Below, piece by piece: positions 18,950 through 27,969 of a DNA stretch of 37,372 nt. The translations under genes and the position numbers were made by a program. The stretch's first letter is position 1. Each line of letters starts with the position of its first letter. This stretch comes from an uncultured Gammaproteobacteria bacterium. GTDB taxonomy: Bacteria; Pseudomonadota; Gammaproteobacteria; Pseudomonadales; Azotimanducaceae. The notes beneath the pieces are model-generated. The model was not told the origin of the DNA. It made no database searches and saw only the letters and a list, made by a program, of their open reading frames with translations. Location: contig CAJWNY010000024.1 of NCBI GenBank assembly GCA_913043815.1, forward strand, positions 1 through 37,372, read 5' to 3'.

Positions 18950-21244
18950 TTGCCAACTTCATCGCCCAATCGTTCTATTCCTTTTCGCGAGATGATCCTG
19001 GTGCTTATGGGCACATCGGCCTTGTTTTTACTGCTGGCAATCGCTTCTTATTCACCGAATGATCCGTCCTTTAATTATACCGGCAACAACCAGGAAGTAA
19101 GCAATCTTGTGGGTTCTAGTGGGGCTTTCTTTGCAGATATTGTTTTATTCCTATTTGGCTGGATGGCCTACCTATTGCCACTAGCTTTAGTTTATATCGG
19201 CTTGCATTTGTTGCTTGGTGGTCGTACGCCAAGCTCGCCGTTGCTCGTTGTGGTCCGTACAATCGGTTGGTTGGGCCTGATGCTATGTGCTTGTATTTTG
19301 TTAGACGTGCATGCGCCGCTAGCGTCCCAGCTTCCTTCTGGTTCCGGCGGAGTCTTCGGTTTTCATCTAGCCCAACAAGGAGAACAAGTCTTTGGCTGGG
19401 TAGGCATGACAGTGCTCTGTGTAGCCGGGGTTATTATAGGTTTTCAGGCGGCGGCTGGTTTTTCTTGGTTGGATGTAGCGGAACTCATTGGTCGCGTTCT
19501 GACCAAGGTAGTTGGTGCATCAAGGGACTTTTACGACGCTCGTTATGATCGCTATCAAGCAAGACGCGCTGCTGCTAAAGCTGTAAAGCAAGAGGCCGAT
19601 GAGACTAAGGCTTTGATCAAACAGCGCAAGGTCTCTTTAGACAATGATCAGCGTGAGAGTAGCATCGACACACCGACTTCTTCGGTACAGATACTAGCCT
19701 CCGCAAAGTCTGAAAAGCCGCCCTCTAGGCTGCAGCAAAAACGCCTTTTTGACTCCAATAGTACCTCCGAACTACCGGATGTCGACTTGCTGGATGAAAA
19801 GCGCGAGGACACGAAGCTAGGTTTTTCACCTGATGCTTTAGAAGCTATGTCTAAGCAATTGGAGTTAAAGCTGGCTGACTTTGGAGTTCAGGCATCGGTT
19901 GTATCGGTTTTGCCAGGGCCAGTCATTACCCGGTTCGAGGTACAGCCAGCGGCGGGTGTTAAAGTGCAAAAAATAAGTGCGCTGGCTAAAGACCTAGCCC
20001 GCTCAATGGCGGTGATCAGTGTGCGTATTGTCGAGGTCATTCCTGGCAAGTCTGTGGTGGGCATTGAAATTCCCAACGAGCACCGCGAAATGGTGCAACT
20101 CAAAGAGGTTATTAACTCTTCGGTTTTTCAGGATGCGGCGTCCACCCTTACCTTAGCCTTGGGTAAAGACATTTCTGGCGCGACCATAGTTGCTGATATA
20201 GCCAAAATGCCCCACCTTCTGGTCGCGGGTACTACCGGCTCCGGTAAGTCGGTTGGTGTCAATGCCATGCTGTTGAGTATTTTGATGAAAGCGACGCCCG
20301 AGCAGGTACGCCTGATTATGGTCGACCCAAAGATGTTGGAATTATCGATTTATGAAGGTATTCCGCATTTGCTTACGCCCGTCGTGACGGATATGAAAGA
20401 AGCCGCTCATGCGCTAAATTGGTGTGTTGCGGAGATGGAGCGCCGCTACAAACTAATGGCTACCCAAGGCGTACGAAATTTGGCTGGTTTTAACAAGCAG
20501 GTCAATGAAGCTATTGCTAGGGGCGAGCCGATTAAAGATCCGCTGTGGAAAATGGAAGATGAAGAAGCGCCAGATCTAGTGGCTCTGCCTACCATCGTTG
20601 TGGTGATTGATGAGTTTGCTGACATGATGATGGTGGTTGGCAAAAAGGTTGAGCAATTGATTGCGCGGATTGCACAAAAAGCACGAGCCGCAGGCATACA
20701 CCTAATTCTTGCGACACAGCGACCGTCCGTGGATGTTATTACTGGGCTCATTAAAGCCAATATTCCCACACGTATAGGCTTTCAGGTTTCGTCAAGGATC
20801 GACTCTAGAACTATTTTAGATCAAGGTGGCGCTGAACAACTTCTGGGTCACGGCGACATGCTGTATTTGCCGCCCGGAACAGCGTTACCCCAGCGTGTGC
20901 ATGGGGCATTCGTGTCCGACGAAGAAGTTCACCGCGTGGTAGAGGATTGGAAACGCCGAGGCGCGCCAAATTACTTAGAAGAAATTACAGCAGGGCAAAC
21001 TGGTGAAGACGCGTTTGTTAAGCTTGATGGCGACGACGACACCGAGCATGAAGATAATCTTTACGACGAAGCAGTACAGTTTGTTCTTGACTCCAGACGA
21101 GCATCTATTTCATCGGTGCAACGAAAATTACGTATAGGCTACAATCGCGCTGCAAGACTAATAGAAGCCATGGAAGCAGCTGGCGTGGTATCAGCAATGG
21201 GCACAAATGGTAGTCGTGAAATACTTGTACCTAATAGGAATTAG
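18950..21244 (+). CDS. ftsK: DNA translocase FtsK
   Basis: A septal DNA pump that moves chromosome termini and activates XerCD at dif. About four N-terminal membrane segments (roughly residues 15-160) are followed by a short charged linker. The motor follows, with Walker [15 protein letters not shown] near residue 425 and Walker [13 protein letters not shown] near 550, and a C-terminal gamma winged helix ([24 protein letters not shown]) for KOPS reading. It is about 764 residues, far shorter than E. coli's 1329 because the linker is short. The start is uncertain: TTG 18950 has GGAG seven bases upstream, and TTG 18923 is in frame without one. The end overlaps lolA. Confidence 0.95.
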   Translation: MPTSSPNRSIPFREMILVLMGTSALFLLLAIASYSPNDPSFNYTGNNQEVSNLVGSSGAFFADIVLFLFGWMAYLLPLALVYIGLHLLLGGRTPSSPLLVVVRTIGWLGLMLCACILLDVHAPLASQLPSGSGGVFGFHLAQQGEQVFGWVGMTVLCVAGVIIGFQAAAGFSWLDVAELIGRVLTKVVGASRDFYDARYDRYQARRAAAKAVKQEADETKALIKQRKVSLDNDQRESSIDTPTSSVQILASAKSEKPPSRLQQKRLFDSNSTSELPDVDLLDEKREDTKLGFSPDALEAMSKQLELKLADFGVQASVVSVLPGPVITRFEVQPAAGVKVQKISALAKDLARSMAVISVRIVEVIPGKSVVGIEIPNEHREMVQLKEVINSSVFQDAASTLTLALGKDISGATIVADIAKMPHLLVAGTTGSGKSVGVNAMLLSILMKATPEQVRLIMVDPKMLELSIYEGIPHLLTPVVTDMKEAAHALNWCVAEMERRYKLMATQGVRNLAGFNKQVNEAIARGEPIKDPLWKMEDEEAPDLVALPTIVVVIDEFADMMMVVGKKVEQLIARIAQKARAAGIHLILATQRPSVDVITGLIKANIPTRIGFQVSSRIDSRTILDQGGAEQLLGHGDMLYLPPGTALPQRVHGAFVSDEEVHRVVEDWKRRGAPNYLEEITAGQTGEDAFVKLDGDDDTEHEDNLYDEAVQFVLDSRRASISSVQRKLRIGYNRAARLIEAMEAAGVVSAMGTNGSREILVPNRN

Positions 21245-21917
21245 TCTGCTTAGCAGTTGTCTGTGTATGGGGTTAGCTTCTGCAGCTGACGACACTTATC
21301 TTTCGTCACCAGCACTAAAAGCGGTAGAACCTGACGGGGCGTTGAAAACTGTCGAGCAAGGCCCAACATCTGGTCAGCAACTGTTAGAATTGCTACTCAG
21401 TTTAAATAATACCCAAGCAAATTTTCAACAAACGCTGCTGGATTTTCGCGGCCAGGTGTTAGACCAATCTAGCGGAACGTTGACCCTGTCCAAGCCAAGC
21501 CTGCGATGGCAGTTGAACTCGCCTTTTACTCAGGTGATTGTGGTTGCTGATGGTTTGCTGCGAATCTACGACCCAGATTTAGATCAAGTGATAGAAAAGG
21601 ATATGAGCGGCTCTGATGAAGCGCTGCCGTTAAAACTGTTATTAGATCCAACGCAATTGCTTGCAGGGGATTATCGCATCAATAAAATCTCTTTAGACGG
21701 CGATGTTCAATTCTTACTTCAGCCATCCGGCAATCAATCTTTATTTACGTCAGTGCGCCTTGCTTTTATGGGGCAGCAGTTGTCCCAACTAGAAATTACG
21801 GACCACGTTGGGCAGCGTACTCTGGTCACCTTCAGTGGAATTCGCAGTCGTCAAAAAATTCCCGCTAGTACTTTTGAGTTAGATCTCCCGGCAAATACGG
21901 AAGTTGTGCGGGGGTGA
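21207..21917 (+). CDS. lolA: Outer-membrane lipoprotein carrier protein LolA
   Basis: A periplasmic shuttle that takes lipoproteins from LolCDE to LolB. It is 236 residues, with a signal peptide probably cleaved after LASA (about residue 26). The mature protein shows the LolA pattern: [58 protein letters not shown]. The start overlaps the end of ftsK by 38 bases (ATG 21207). A GTG at 21216, giving MKYLYLIG, is an equally good start. It is directly followed by rarA, six bases on, as in E. coli and Pseudomonas. Confidence 0.93.
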   Translation: MVVVKYLYLIGISLLSSCLCMGLASAADDTYLSSPALKAVEPDGALKTVEQGPTSGQQLLELLLSLNNTQANFQQTLLDFRGQVLDQSSGTLTLSKPSLRWQLNSPFTQVIVVADGLLRIYDPDLDQVIEKDMSGSDEALPLKLLLDPTQLLAGDYRINKISLDGDVQFLLQPSGNQSLFTSVRLAFMGQQLSQLEITDHVGQRTLVTFSGIRSRQKIPASTFELDLPANTEVVRG

Positions 21918-21923
21918 TTGCTA

Positions 21924-23240
21924 ATGTCACTTATCGATAACTCAAGCAGCATTGATCCACGGCCCTTAGCTGATAGGTTGCGCCCAGAGACTTTAGCGGA
22001 CTACATAGGCCAACGACACTTGATGGCTGAGGATAAACCTTTAGGCGGGTTAGCCAGTAAGGGTCAGATTCACTCGATGATTTTGTGGGGACCACCGGGT
22101 ACTGGCAAGACTACGCTGGCTAAAATATTGGCCATCAGCGCTGGTTGTAAGTGGATAAGTATTTCTGCGGTGCTGTCTGGAGTAAAAGACATTCGACTGG
22201 CGGTTGAGCAGGCCGAATATTATTTGACCCAAGGCGAAAAAACCGTTCTGTTCGTTGATGAAGTGCATCGCTTTAATAAATCTCAGCAAGATGCTTTTTT
22301 GCCTCATGTTGAGAAAGGCACGATAACCTTTATTGGCGCCACAACAGAAAACCCCTCTTTTGAAGTTAACGCAGCCTTGCTCTCGCGCGCCCGAGTTTAT
22401 GTGTTGCGTGGCCTATTAGATGAAGATTTAGTTCAAGTAGTTCAGCGTGGCGCTCAAGCACTTGGCCTGGCAACCTCCCCCGCTGCGCAACAGTTGTTGA
22501 TTGCTAGTGTGGATGGTGATGCTCGACGCTGTTTGAATATCCTCGAGATCGCTGGACAGCTAGGTGAGGGCACCATAACTGAGGAAACCATAGCTGCTGC
22601 CACTGGTGAGCGTATGCGTCGCTTTGACAAGGGCGGAGATTTATTTTACGAACAAATTTCCGCACTGCATAAATCTATTCGCGGTAGCTCTCCGGACGCA
22701 GCTATTTATTGGTTTTGCCGGATGTTAGATGGCGGCGCAGATCCTCGTTATATAGGCCGTCGACTAATTCGTTTAGCTAGTGAAGATGTAGGTAATGCAG
22801 ATCCTCGTGCGCTTGAATTGACTCTGGCAGCAGTAAGCAGTTTTGAGCGCTTAGGTAAGCCGGAAGGTGAGTTGGCATTGGCGCAGGCGGTGTTATATTT
22901 AGCCAGCGTGCCAAAGAGCGATGCCGCGTACAAGGCGTTTTCTGCGGCAAAAGCGTTTGTTGCCCAGTCGCCCACATTAGATGTACCCATGCACCTTCGT
23001 AATGCCGCCACCGGCATGATGAAAGATATGGGGTATGGCGAGGGTTATCGCCACGCGCATGCCGAAGATTCAGCTGATGGTGCATACGCCGCAGGTGAAG
23101 ATTACTTTCCTGCAGAAATGCAGCCCCAACAGTTTTATTTTCCTCGGTCGTCAGGGCTGGAAGATAAAATTAAAAACCGCCTAGAGCGATTGCGCAAACT
23201 AGATGCGCAGGTGTTAGGGAAACGGCGGGAGGGTTCTTAG
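21924..23240 (+). CDS. rarA: Replication-associated recombination protein RarA
   Basis: An AAA+ clamp-loader-like ATPase that acts at stalled replication forks and homes to single-stranded DNA ends. It is 438 residues. DRLRPETLADYIGQRHLM opens it. Walker A WGPPGTGKTT is near residue 53, Walker B VLFVDEVHRF near 108, and sensor 1 GATTENPSFE follows. The C-terminal half has the MgsA tetramerisation region (RGSSPDAAIYWFCRMLDGG). The ATG at 21924 has GGGGGTGA upstream. A TTG two codons earlier is in frame but directly abuts the lolA stop. Confidence 0.95.
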   Translation: MSLIDNSSSIDPRPLADRLRPETLADYIGQRHLMAEDKPLGGLASKGQIHSMILWGPPGTGKTTLAKILAISAGCKWISISAVLSGVKDIRLAVEQAEYYLTQGEKTVLFVDEVHRFNKSQQDAFLPHVEKGTITFIGATTENPSFEVNAALLSRARVYVLRGLLDEDLVQVVQRGAQALGLATSPAAQQLLIASVDGDARRCLNILEIAGQLGEGTITEETIAAATGERMRRFDKGGDLFYEQISALHKSIRGSSPDAAIYWFCRMLDGGADPRYIGRRLIRLASEDVGNADPRALELTLAAVSSFERLGKPEGELALAQAVLYLASVPKSDAAYKAFSAAKAFVAQSPTLDVPMHLRNAATGMMKDMGYGEGYRHAHAEDSADGAYAAGEDYFPAEMQPQQFYFPRSSGLEDKIKNRLERLRKLDAQVLGKRREGS

Positions 23241-23443
23241 CTGGGCGTCGTATATGTTGCCATAGGCGGTGCGGCGTGGAGCACGCTTTGCCCAATAAAA
23301 TTTTTCATTTCCTTGGGCTCAATAGGAGCAATCCACCCCAGAGGGCGTTAAACTTCGCCGGCACAGCGCGATGCCGCCCATAATAGCGCGGTAGAATCGC
23401 TTAGCGCTCGCCACAGATCACGATAGGTAAGACGGATAACCAA
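23241..23443. other. Gap between rarA and serS
   Basis: 203 bases with no supported gene. A TAGAAT near 23391 could be a -10 box for serS, but the -35 is unclear. No attenuator-like hairpin followed by a T-run is evident. Confidence 0.3.
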
Positions 23444-24721
23444 ATGTTAGATATTAAGGCTTTGAGAGCCGACCCTGAGCAGATTGCCAAAGCCCTAGCT
23501 ATTAAGGGATACGTTTTAGACATCCACCAATTTATTCGGATAGAAGAACAGCGTAAGCGCCTGCAGAGCGAAACTGAAACATTACAAAACGAACGCAATG
23601 TGAAGTCGAAGTCCATTGGCCAAGCCAAAGCCCAAGGCGAAGACATACAGCCGTTATTGGCGCTGGTAGGCGATCTGGGTGAACGTCTAGACAACGCGAA
23701 AGCAGAATTTGCTCTCGTTCAGGAAGAACAACAATCCCTCCTCATGAGCATTCCAAACTTGCCGCACCCTTCCGTTCCTGCGGGTCGCGATGAAAGCGAC
23801 AACATCGAACTGCACAAATGGGGCGCGCCAAAGGAATTTGCGTTCACACCATTAGATCATGTCGATATGACCGCTTCAGGCGGCCTAGATTTTGAAACCG
23901 CTGCTAAAATCAGTGGCGCTCGGTATGTCATTATGCGCGGCAATTTAGCCCGTCTGCAGCGCGCGTTGACCCAGTTCATGTTAGACCACCATACCCAGGT
24001 CAACGGCTATCAAGAAGTTTATGTGCCTTTTATCGTCAACGCAGACTCAATGCGTGGCACAGGGCAATTACCCAAAGCCGCCGAAGACATGTTTCGTATT
24101 AATGGTGAAACTGAAACTTACTTGATTCCTACCGCTGAAGTACCGGTAACTAATATCTATCGCGGCGAGATACTCCAAGAAGCTGAATTGCCCATCCGTC
24201 ATGTGTGTCATACACCTTGCTTCAGAAGCGAGGCGGGCAGCTATGGCCGTGATACTCGAGGTATGATTCGTCAGCACCAATTTGAGAAAGTAGAGCTGGT
24301 GCAGTTAGTTCACCCTGAAACTTCTTGGGATACCTTGAGCTCTTTGACTGGTCATGCTGAGAGCATTTTGCAGGCGTTAGAGTTGCCCTATCGAGCGGTT
24401 GTTTTGTGCGGTGGAGATTTAAGTTTTACCTCAGCGAAAACTATAGATTTAGAAGTATGGCTTCCCAGCCAAAGGCAGTATCGAGAAATCTCGTCCTGTA
24501 GCAACTTCCTTGATTTTCAGGCGCGGCGTATGCAGGCGCGGTTCCGCAATGAAGCGGGAGATATAGAATTACTTCATACGCTCAATGGCTCTGGTCTGGC
24601 GGTGGGCCGCACGTTAGTCGCACTGTTAGAAAATTATCAGACTAACGACGGCAATATCACTATTCCTGATGTGCTCAGCCCCTATTTAGGCGGCGTGCAA
24701 CAGCTCTCTTTAAACGGCTAA
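23444..24721 (+). CDS. serS: Seryl-tRNA synthetase
   Basis: Charges tRNA-Ser, and also tRNA-Sec where present. It is 425 residues. The N-terminal coiled-coil arm (residues about 30-100, [19 protein letters not shown]) binds the long variable arm of tRNA-Ser. The class II core has [10 protein letters not shown], motif 2 in [20 protein letters not shown] followed by RQHQFEKVE, and motif 3 [20 protein letters not shown]. The order lolA-rarA-serS is ancestral in this class of bacteria. The stop codon touches cysG's GTG with no gap. Confidence 0.97.
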   Translation: MLDIKALRADPEQIAKALAIKGYVLDIHQFIRIEEQRKRLQSETETLQNERNVKSKSIGQAKAQGEDIQPLLALVGDLGERLDNAKAEFALVQEEQQSLLMSIPNLPHPSVPAGRDESDNIELHKWGAPKEFAFTPLDHVDMTASGGLDFETAAKISGARYVIMRGNLARLQRALTQFMLDHHTQVNGYQEVYVPFIVNADSMRGTGQLPKAAEDMFRINGETETYLIPTAEVPVTNIYRGEILQEAELPIRHVCHTPCFRSEAGSYGRDTRGMIRQHQFEKVELVQLVHPETSWDTLSSLTGHAESILQALELPYRAVVLCGGDLSFTSAKTIDLEVWLPSQRQYREISSCSNFLDFQARRMQARFRNEAGDIELLHTLNGSGLAVGRTLVALLENYQTNDGNITIPDVLSPYLGGVQQLSLNG

Positions 24722-26161
24722 GTGTTCTACTTACCTCTTTTTCATCGTCTTGCGGGCAGTTCGTGTTTGGTCGTAGGAGGTGGGCAGACGGCGTTGCGCA
24801 AACTGCGTTGGTTAGTCCGTGCAGAGGCCAAAATAAAGGTCATAGCGCCTGAAGTAGATCCGGAAATTCAAAAGCTTCGAGATGCCGGCAAGCTGACCAT
24901 AGAGAAAAGCTTATTTTATTCTGAAGCGGTGACCGCAAGCCTTGCTTTAGTTATCAGTGCCACAAATGCAACTAATGTCAGCGAAGAGGTATCCGCCGCC
25001 GCTATGGAGCAGGGCGTTCTAGTGAATTGCGTTGATAGAACTGAACTGTGCACTGTAATTTTTCCTGCCATCATTGATCGCTTTCCGATTTTAGTTGCTG
25101 TTTCTAGTATGGGGCGGTCGCCTACTCTAAGTCGAAGCGTACGAGGTTGGATAGAATTAAGGTTGCCTAAGACGCTGGGCCAATTAGCGGAACTGGCGGG
25201 TCGATTGCGCAGTGAAGTTAAAATCAAATTACCCAGCATAGATGCGCGCAAAGCATTTTGGGAAGAGGTCTTTGTAAGCAAAGCCGCAGATGAAGCTATG
25301 TACGGATCTATGGATGCCGCGGTTGTTGAAGCAGAAAAAATGATGGCCAGCATTTCTGGTGATGGATCTATCGTGTTGGTGGGTGCTGGCCCGGGCGACC
25401 CCGAGCTTATTACCCTTAAGGGCTTAAGAGCCATTCAATCAGCGGATGTCCTGATGTACGACAAGCTCGCTAACCCCGCCTTGTTAGAGTATGCCCGTCG
25501 AGATGTTGAACTAATCGATGTGGGTAAAAAAGGCCCTCGAGAGGCGGTGAAAGAGGGTAGTGACGCGGCAAGGCCCAGTGGCACAATTTTGCAGCAGGAG
25601 ATTAATCAGACGTTAATCAACCAAGCGCTAAAGGGCAAGAAAGTGGTGCGCTTGAAAGGTGGCGATTCCTTTATTTTTGGTCGCGGTGGCGAGGAATTGT
25701 TAGCCGCAGCGGAGCAAGGTATTGCGGTGGAAATTATTCCGGGTATTACCGCCGCAATGGGCGGCGCCAGTTATGCTGGCATTCCTTTAACTCATAGACA
25801 TATGAGTCAATCCGTGAGGTTCGTTACAGGACACAGCGTTGAGCATGGGGCAAATGTTGATTGGCTAGAGCTTGCAAAACCAGAACAAACCTTAGTCGTT
25901 TATATGGGCTTGGTGGGTATTGAAAAAATTTTACAACGTTTAGTGGGTGCGGGGCTTAGCAGTAAAACCCCTGCTGTGTTGCTGGAAAATACTACCTTGC
26001 TTAATCACCGTGAGGTTTTTGGTACCTTGGAGGATTTGGCTGACAAGGTCCGTAAAGAGGGCATAGATGGACCATCTACTATTATTGTTGGTGAGGTAGC
26101 TGGCATACCCGCTAAGGTGAAAGAACTATATGCGCTGGCGAGAACTTCTAAAGACAGTTAG
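24722..26161 (+). CDS. cysG: Siroheme synthase CysG (trifunctional, variant loop)
   Basis: Makes siroheme, the cofactor of sulfite and nitrite reductases, from uroporphyrinogen III. The N-terminal dehydrogenase/ferrochelatase half has VVGGGQTALRK (residues 17-27) and the catalytic Asp as D105; S129 matches the regulated Ser of E. coli. The methyltransferase half starts with VLVGAGPGDPELITLKG (about 218), with catalytic D247 and K269. Two oddities: K269 is followed by a loop about 13 residues longer than in E. coli, and the near-invariant GGDPFIFGRGGEE reads GGDSFIFGRGGEE. It is 479 residues against 457 in E. coli. The GTG start abuts the serS stop; the 3' end overlaps tusE by 14 bases on the other strand. 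Confidence 0.95.
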   Translation: MFYLPLFHRLAGSSCLVVGGGQTALRKLRWLVRAEAKIKVIAPEVDPEIQKLRDAGKLTIEKSLFYSEAVTASLALVISATNATNVSEEVSAAAMEQGVLVNCVDRTELCTVIFPAIIDRFPILVAVSSMGRSPTLSRSVRGWIELRLPKTLGQLAELAGRLRSEVKIKLPSIDARKAFWEEVFVSKAADEAMYGSMDAAVVEAEKMMASISGDGSIVLVGAGPGDPELITLKGLRAIQSADVLMYDKLANPALLEYARRDVELIDVGKKGPREAVKEGSDAARPSGTILQQEINQTLINQALKGKKVVRLKGGDSFIFGRGGEELLAAAEQGIAVEIIPGITAAMGGASYAGIPLTHRHMSQSVRFVTGHSVEHGANVDWLELAKPEQTLVVYMGLVGIEKILQRLVGAGLSSKTPAVLLENTTLLNHREVFGTLEDLADKVRKEGIDGPSTIIVGEVAGIPAKVKELYALARTSKDS

Positions 26162-26465
26162 TCGGCCGCGGTAGGCCTGCAATTTTAGCTACGTATTTGG
26201 CTGGGCTGCCGCCAAATAATTGCATAAGGTGAATGCTGTTACCTTTTTCCTGACCCAGCGCGTCTCGCGCTAATTTCACCAGTGGGCGAGTTTCGGGGAC
26301 CACGTCTGTGGCTAAATAAAACTGCCGCGCAAGTTTAATGATTTGCCAATGCTCTGGAGTCAACTCAATATCAACGCCTATAGCTAGTGTTTCAGCTGCT
26401 GCAGCGTTCCACGTCATGTGGTCGCGCAAATACCCATCTTTGTCTAACGACAGTTGCAGCGCCAT
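26148..26465 (-). CDS. tusE: Sulfur relay protein TusE (DsrC family)
   Basis: Accepts a persulfide from TusBCD and hands it to MnmA for tRNA 2-thiolation. It is 105 residues. The C-terminal cysteine that carries sulfur is present as the penultimate residue (RPTNCL). Only this one conserved Cys is seen, as in TusE, whereas dissimilatory DsrC has a second Cys about ten residues earlier. LTPEHWQIIKLARQFYL is the family core. It is the last gene of tusD-tusC-tusB-tusE, two bases after tusB. Confidence 0.93.
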   Translation of the reverse strand: MALQLSLDKDGYLRDHMTWNAAAAETLAIGVDIELTPEHWQIIKLARQFYLATDVVPETRPLVKLARDALGQEKGNSIHLMQLFGGSPAKYVAKIAGLPRPTNCL

Positions 26466-26467
26466 TT

Positions 26468-26725
26468 CTATTCGGCCCAGCTAACAACGGGTGAGTATAA
26501 TTCGGTCAAAGCAACCATAGCGGGATAGTCAATTAGATTGGCCTCTTTGTTTAATGACGCTATGCCTCTGACACGGGCATCAATTTCTAGGAGATAGGTA
26601 TTATCTTCTCTAGTGCTGCTTGCGCAGTAAACACCGTCGCCTAACAAAATAATAGGGTCGTCGTTGAGCCTGCGTAGCTGGCAGGCTTTATAGCCAGCGC
26701 TATTGAATACTAGGTGTAAGCTCAT
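26468..26725 (-). CDS. tusB: Sulfur relay protein TusB
   Basis: A subunit of the TusBCD heterohexamer. It is 85 residues, slightly shorter than E. coli TusB (95). DDPIILLGDGVYCA matches the family's central strand and loop. It overlaps tusC by four bases (26722-26725). DsrH of sulfur oxidisers is homologous, but dsr genes such as dsrAB are not nearby, so the tRNA thiolation role is favoured. Confidence 0.85.
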   Translation of the reverse strand: MSLHLVFNSAGYKACQLRRLNDDPIILLGDGVYCASSTREDNTYLLEIDARVRGIASLNKEANLIDYPAMVALTELYSPVVSWAE

Positions 26726-27081
26726 CGCTGTGCGCCAATAACCACATCTTGTGCGGCGATCAGTTGAGTTTGTTGCTCAAGTGTGAGCTGTTCTATTTCA
26801 GGGCTAGGGGCAATAGTTAGGTCTCTTGTTGCTATTGATGCAGTACACGCGAATATTTGATTCACTTCATAAGTAGGTAGTGCGCTGAGCATTTTGCTAA
26901 AGGTTTTTTGTCCAATAAGCTCACCGTGTTGGTCGGGCAGCAAGCTCCACACGCCGTCGTCTCGAAATAATATGCTGACTTCGCCTTCGAATACTGCGCC
27001 TACCATGGCAGCTTCCAATAGCTCTGCATTATGGGTGTTTACGTAGGGAGGTTGAGAGACGACGAACAACATTTTCTTCAT
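26722..27081 (-). CDS. tusC: Sulfur relay protein TusC
   Basis: Second subunit of TusBCD, 119 residues, DsrE/DsrF-like fold. MLFVVSQPPY at the start and LLEAAMVGAVFEGEVSILFRDDGVW are typical. It overlaps both neighbours by four bases (ATGA at 27078-27081 with tusD, and the tusB junction), so the three subunits are translated as a coupled set, which suits a fixed stoichiometry. Confidence 0.9.
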   Translation of the reverse strand: MKKMLFVVSQPPYVNTHNAELLEAAMVGAVFEGEVSILFRDDGVWSLLPDQHGELIGQKTFSKMLSALPTYEVNQIFACTASIATRDLTIAPSPEIEQLTLEQQTQLIAAQDVVIGAQR

Positions 27082-27467
27082 ACTGGAAACTCGATGTAAC
27101 GATCTGCTTCGTTGATTGCACTGATCAACTGGCCGAGGCCCACTAGTGTGAAGGGCGCAGCTAAGCTAGTTGAGATTTTCTCATAGCGAAGACGCTCCTC
27201 TTCGTTAATTACACCTCTTTTTATGCCGCTCGCGATGCATACGGCAAGCTCAATACCTCGAGCATTAAGAGACAGCCACTTAGGCATCAAATCCTCTTCT
27301 CCTTGAGGCGTTACGCGAGTAGAGAGCGCTTGATAAACACCTTCATGAAAGAAGAAAATGCGCTCAATAGTATGTTCTTGGCGCAACAGAGCCTCGGCGA
27401 AGCCGATGCCATGCTGCGCCGATTGACTGGCGTAGGGCGCGCCGTGAATTGCCAGAGTGTATTTCAT
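27078..27467 (-). CDS. tusD: Sulfurtransferase TusD
   Basis: The active subunit of TusBCD, carrying the persulfide cysteine that receives sulfur from TusA. It is 129 residues. The catalytic Cys lies in ELAVCIASGIKRGV (about residue 77), aligned with the E. coli CVAAALRRGVV segment. GAPYASQSAQHGIGFAEALL is the conserved N-terminal loop. It is the first gene of the tusDCB-tusE unit; the promoter should lie in 27468-27607. Confidence 0.93.
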   Translation of the reverse strand: MKYTLAIHGAPYASQSAQHGIGFAEALLRQEHTIERIFFFHEGVYQALSTRVTPQGEEDLMPKWLSLNARGIELAVCIASGIKRGVINEEERLRYEKISTSLAAPFTLVGLGQLISAINEADRYIEFPV

Positions 27468-27607
27468 GTACTGATTTTAACAGCATAGGTTGCCTTGAGG
27501 GCAGTAGAAAAAATTACGAACGGGTCGAGCATTTGGCCGTTAAGTATTAAATGAAACAATTTTAGGGCGTTATAAATTAGCGTGAAGCTTCGCTATGGAC
27601 ACATGAG

Positions 27608-27835
27608 ATGAAAATGGAGAAAAGTGAACGGGTATTGATATGTAGTGCTAATTATAAGTGGACGAATTCTTGGGTCTCAGGTGCAGAGCGCGTTGGTGGT
27701 CGCGGCTCTAATGGAACGACGGCCCTATCATGGGTGGTCTTAGTCCTGACTGTCCTGCACCTTGCTACTCCTTTCCCCCTAATCCCTATATGTCCGTCTA
27801 ATGTGCAACCTGCGAGCGGCTTTCTTTATCAATGA
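27608..27835 (+). pseudogene. Possible decayed copy of the downstream exported protein gene
   Basis: A 75-codon open frame whose residues 18-39 (WTNSWVSGAERVGGRGSN and on) align without gaps to the mature N-terminus of the next gene (WTGSCVVGVEAGGGRGSN): 13 of 22 positions are identical, and 8 of those 13 use a different synonymous codon. Beyond this the frame becomes a hydrophobic stretch with no similarity, and it lacks the later cysteines and helical domain. No signal peptide or good ribosome-binding site. It may be a frameshifted remnant of an old duplicate, or a short gene sharing one motif. Confidence 0.35.
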
Positions 27836-27969
27836 GCCGCTTATCTTTGTTGCTCGATCCGCCACTTGGGTTTACTCCATCAGTAAAGGGTCATATTCAT
27901 CAAACGTTAAGTGGATTTGTAGTCTATAGGGCTGTATATGTTAGGTTGAAAAAAGCAAGGGTGGGCGAG

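Noticed and set aside
24916..25434. 172-codon open frame on the minus strand inside cysG
   Set aside because: It lies entirely antisense to the conserved CysG sequence and shows low-complexity Ala/Ser/Thr content.
26148..27467. Dissimilatory sulfur oxidation (dsrEFH-dsrC) instead of tus genes
   Set aside because: The DsrC-like protein has only the final Cys, dsrAB and other dsr genes are absent, and mnmA is present, so tRNA thiolation is the better reading.
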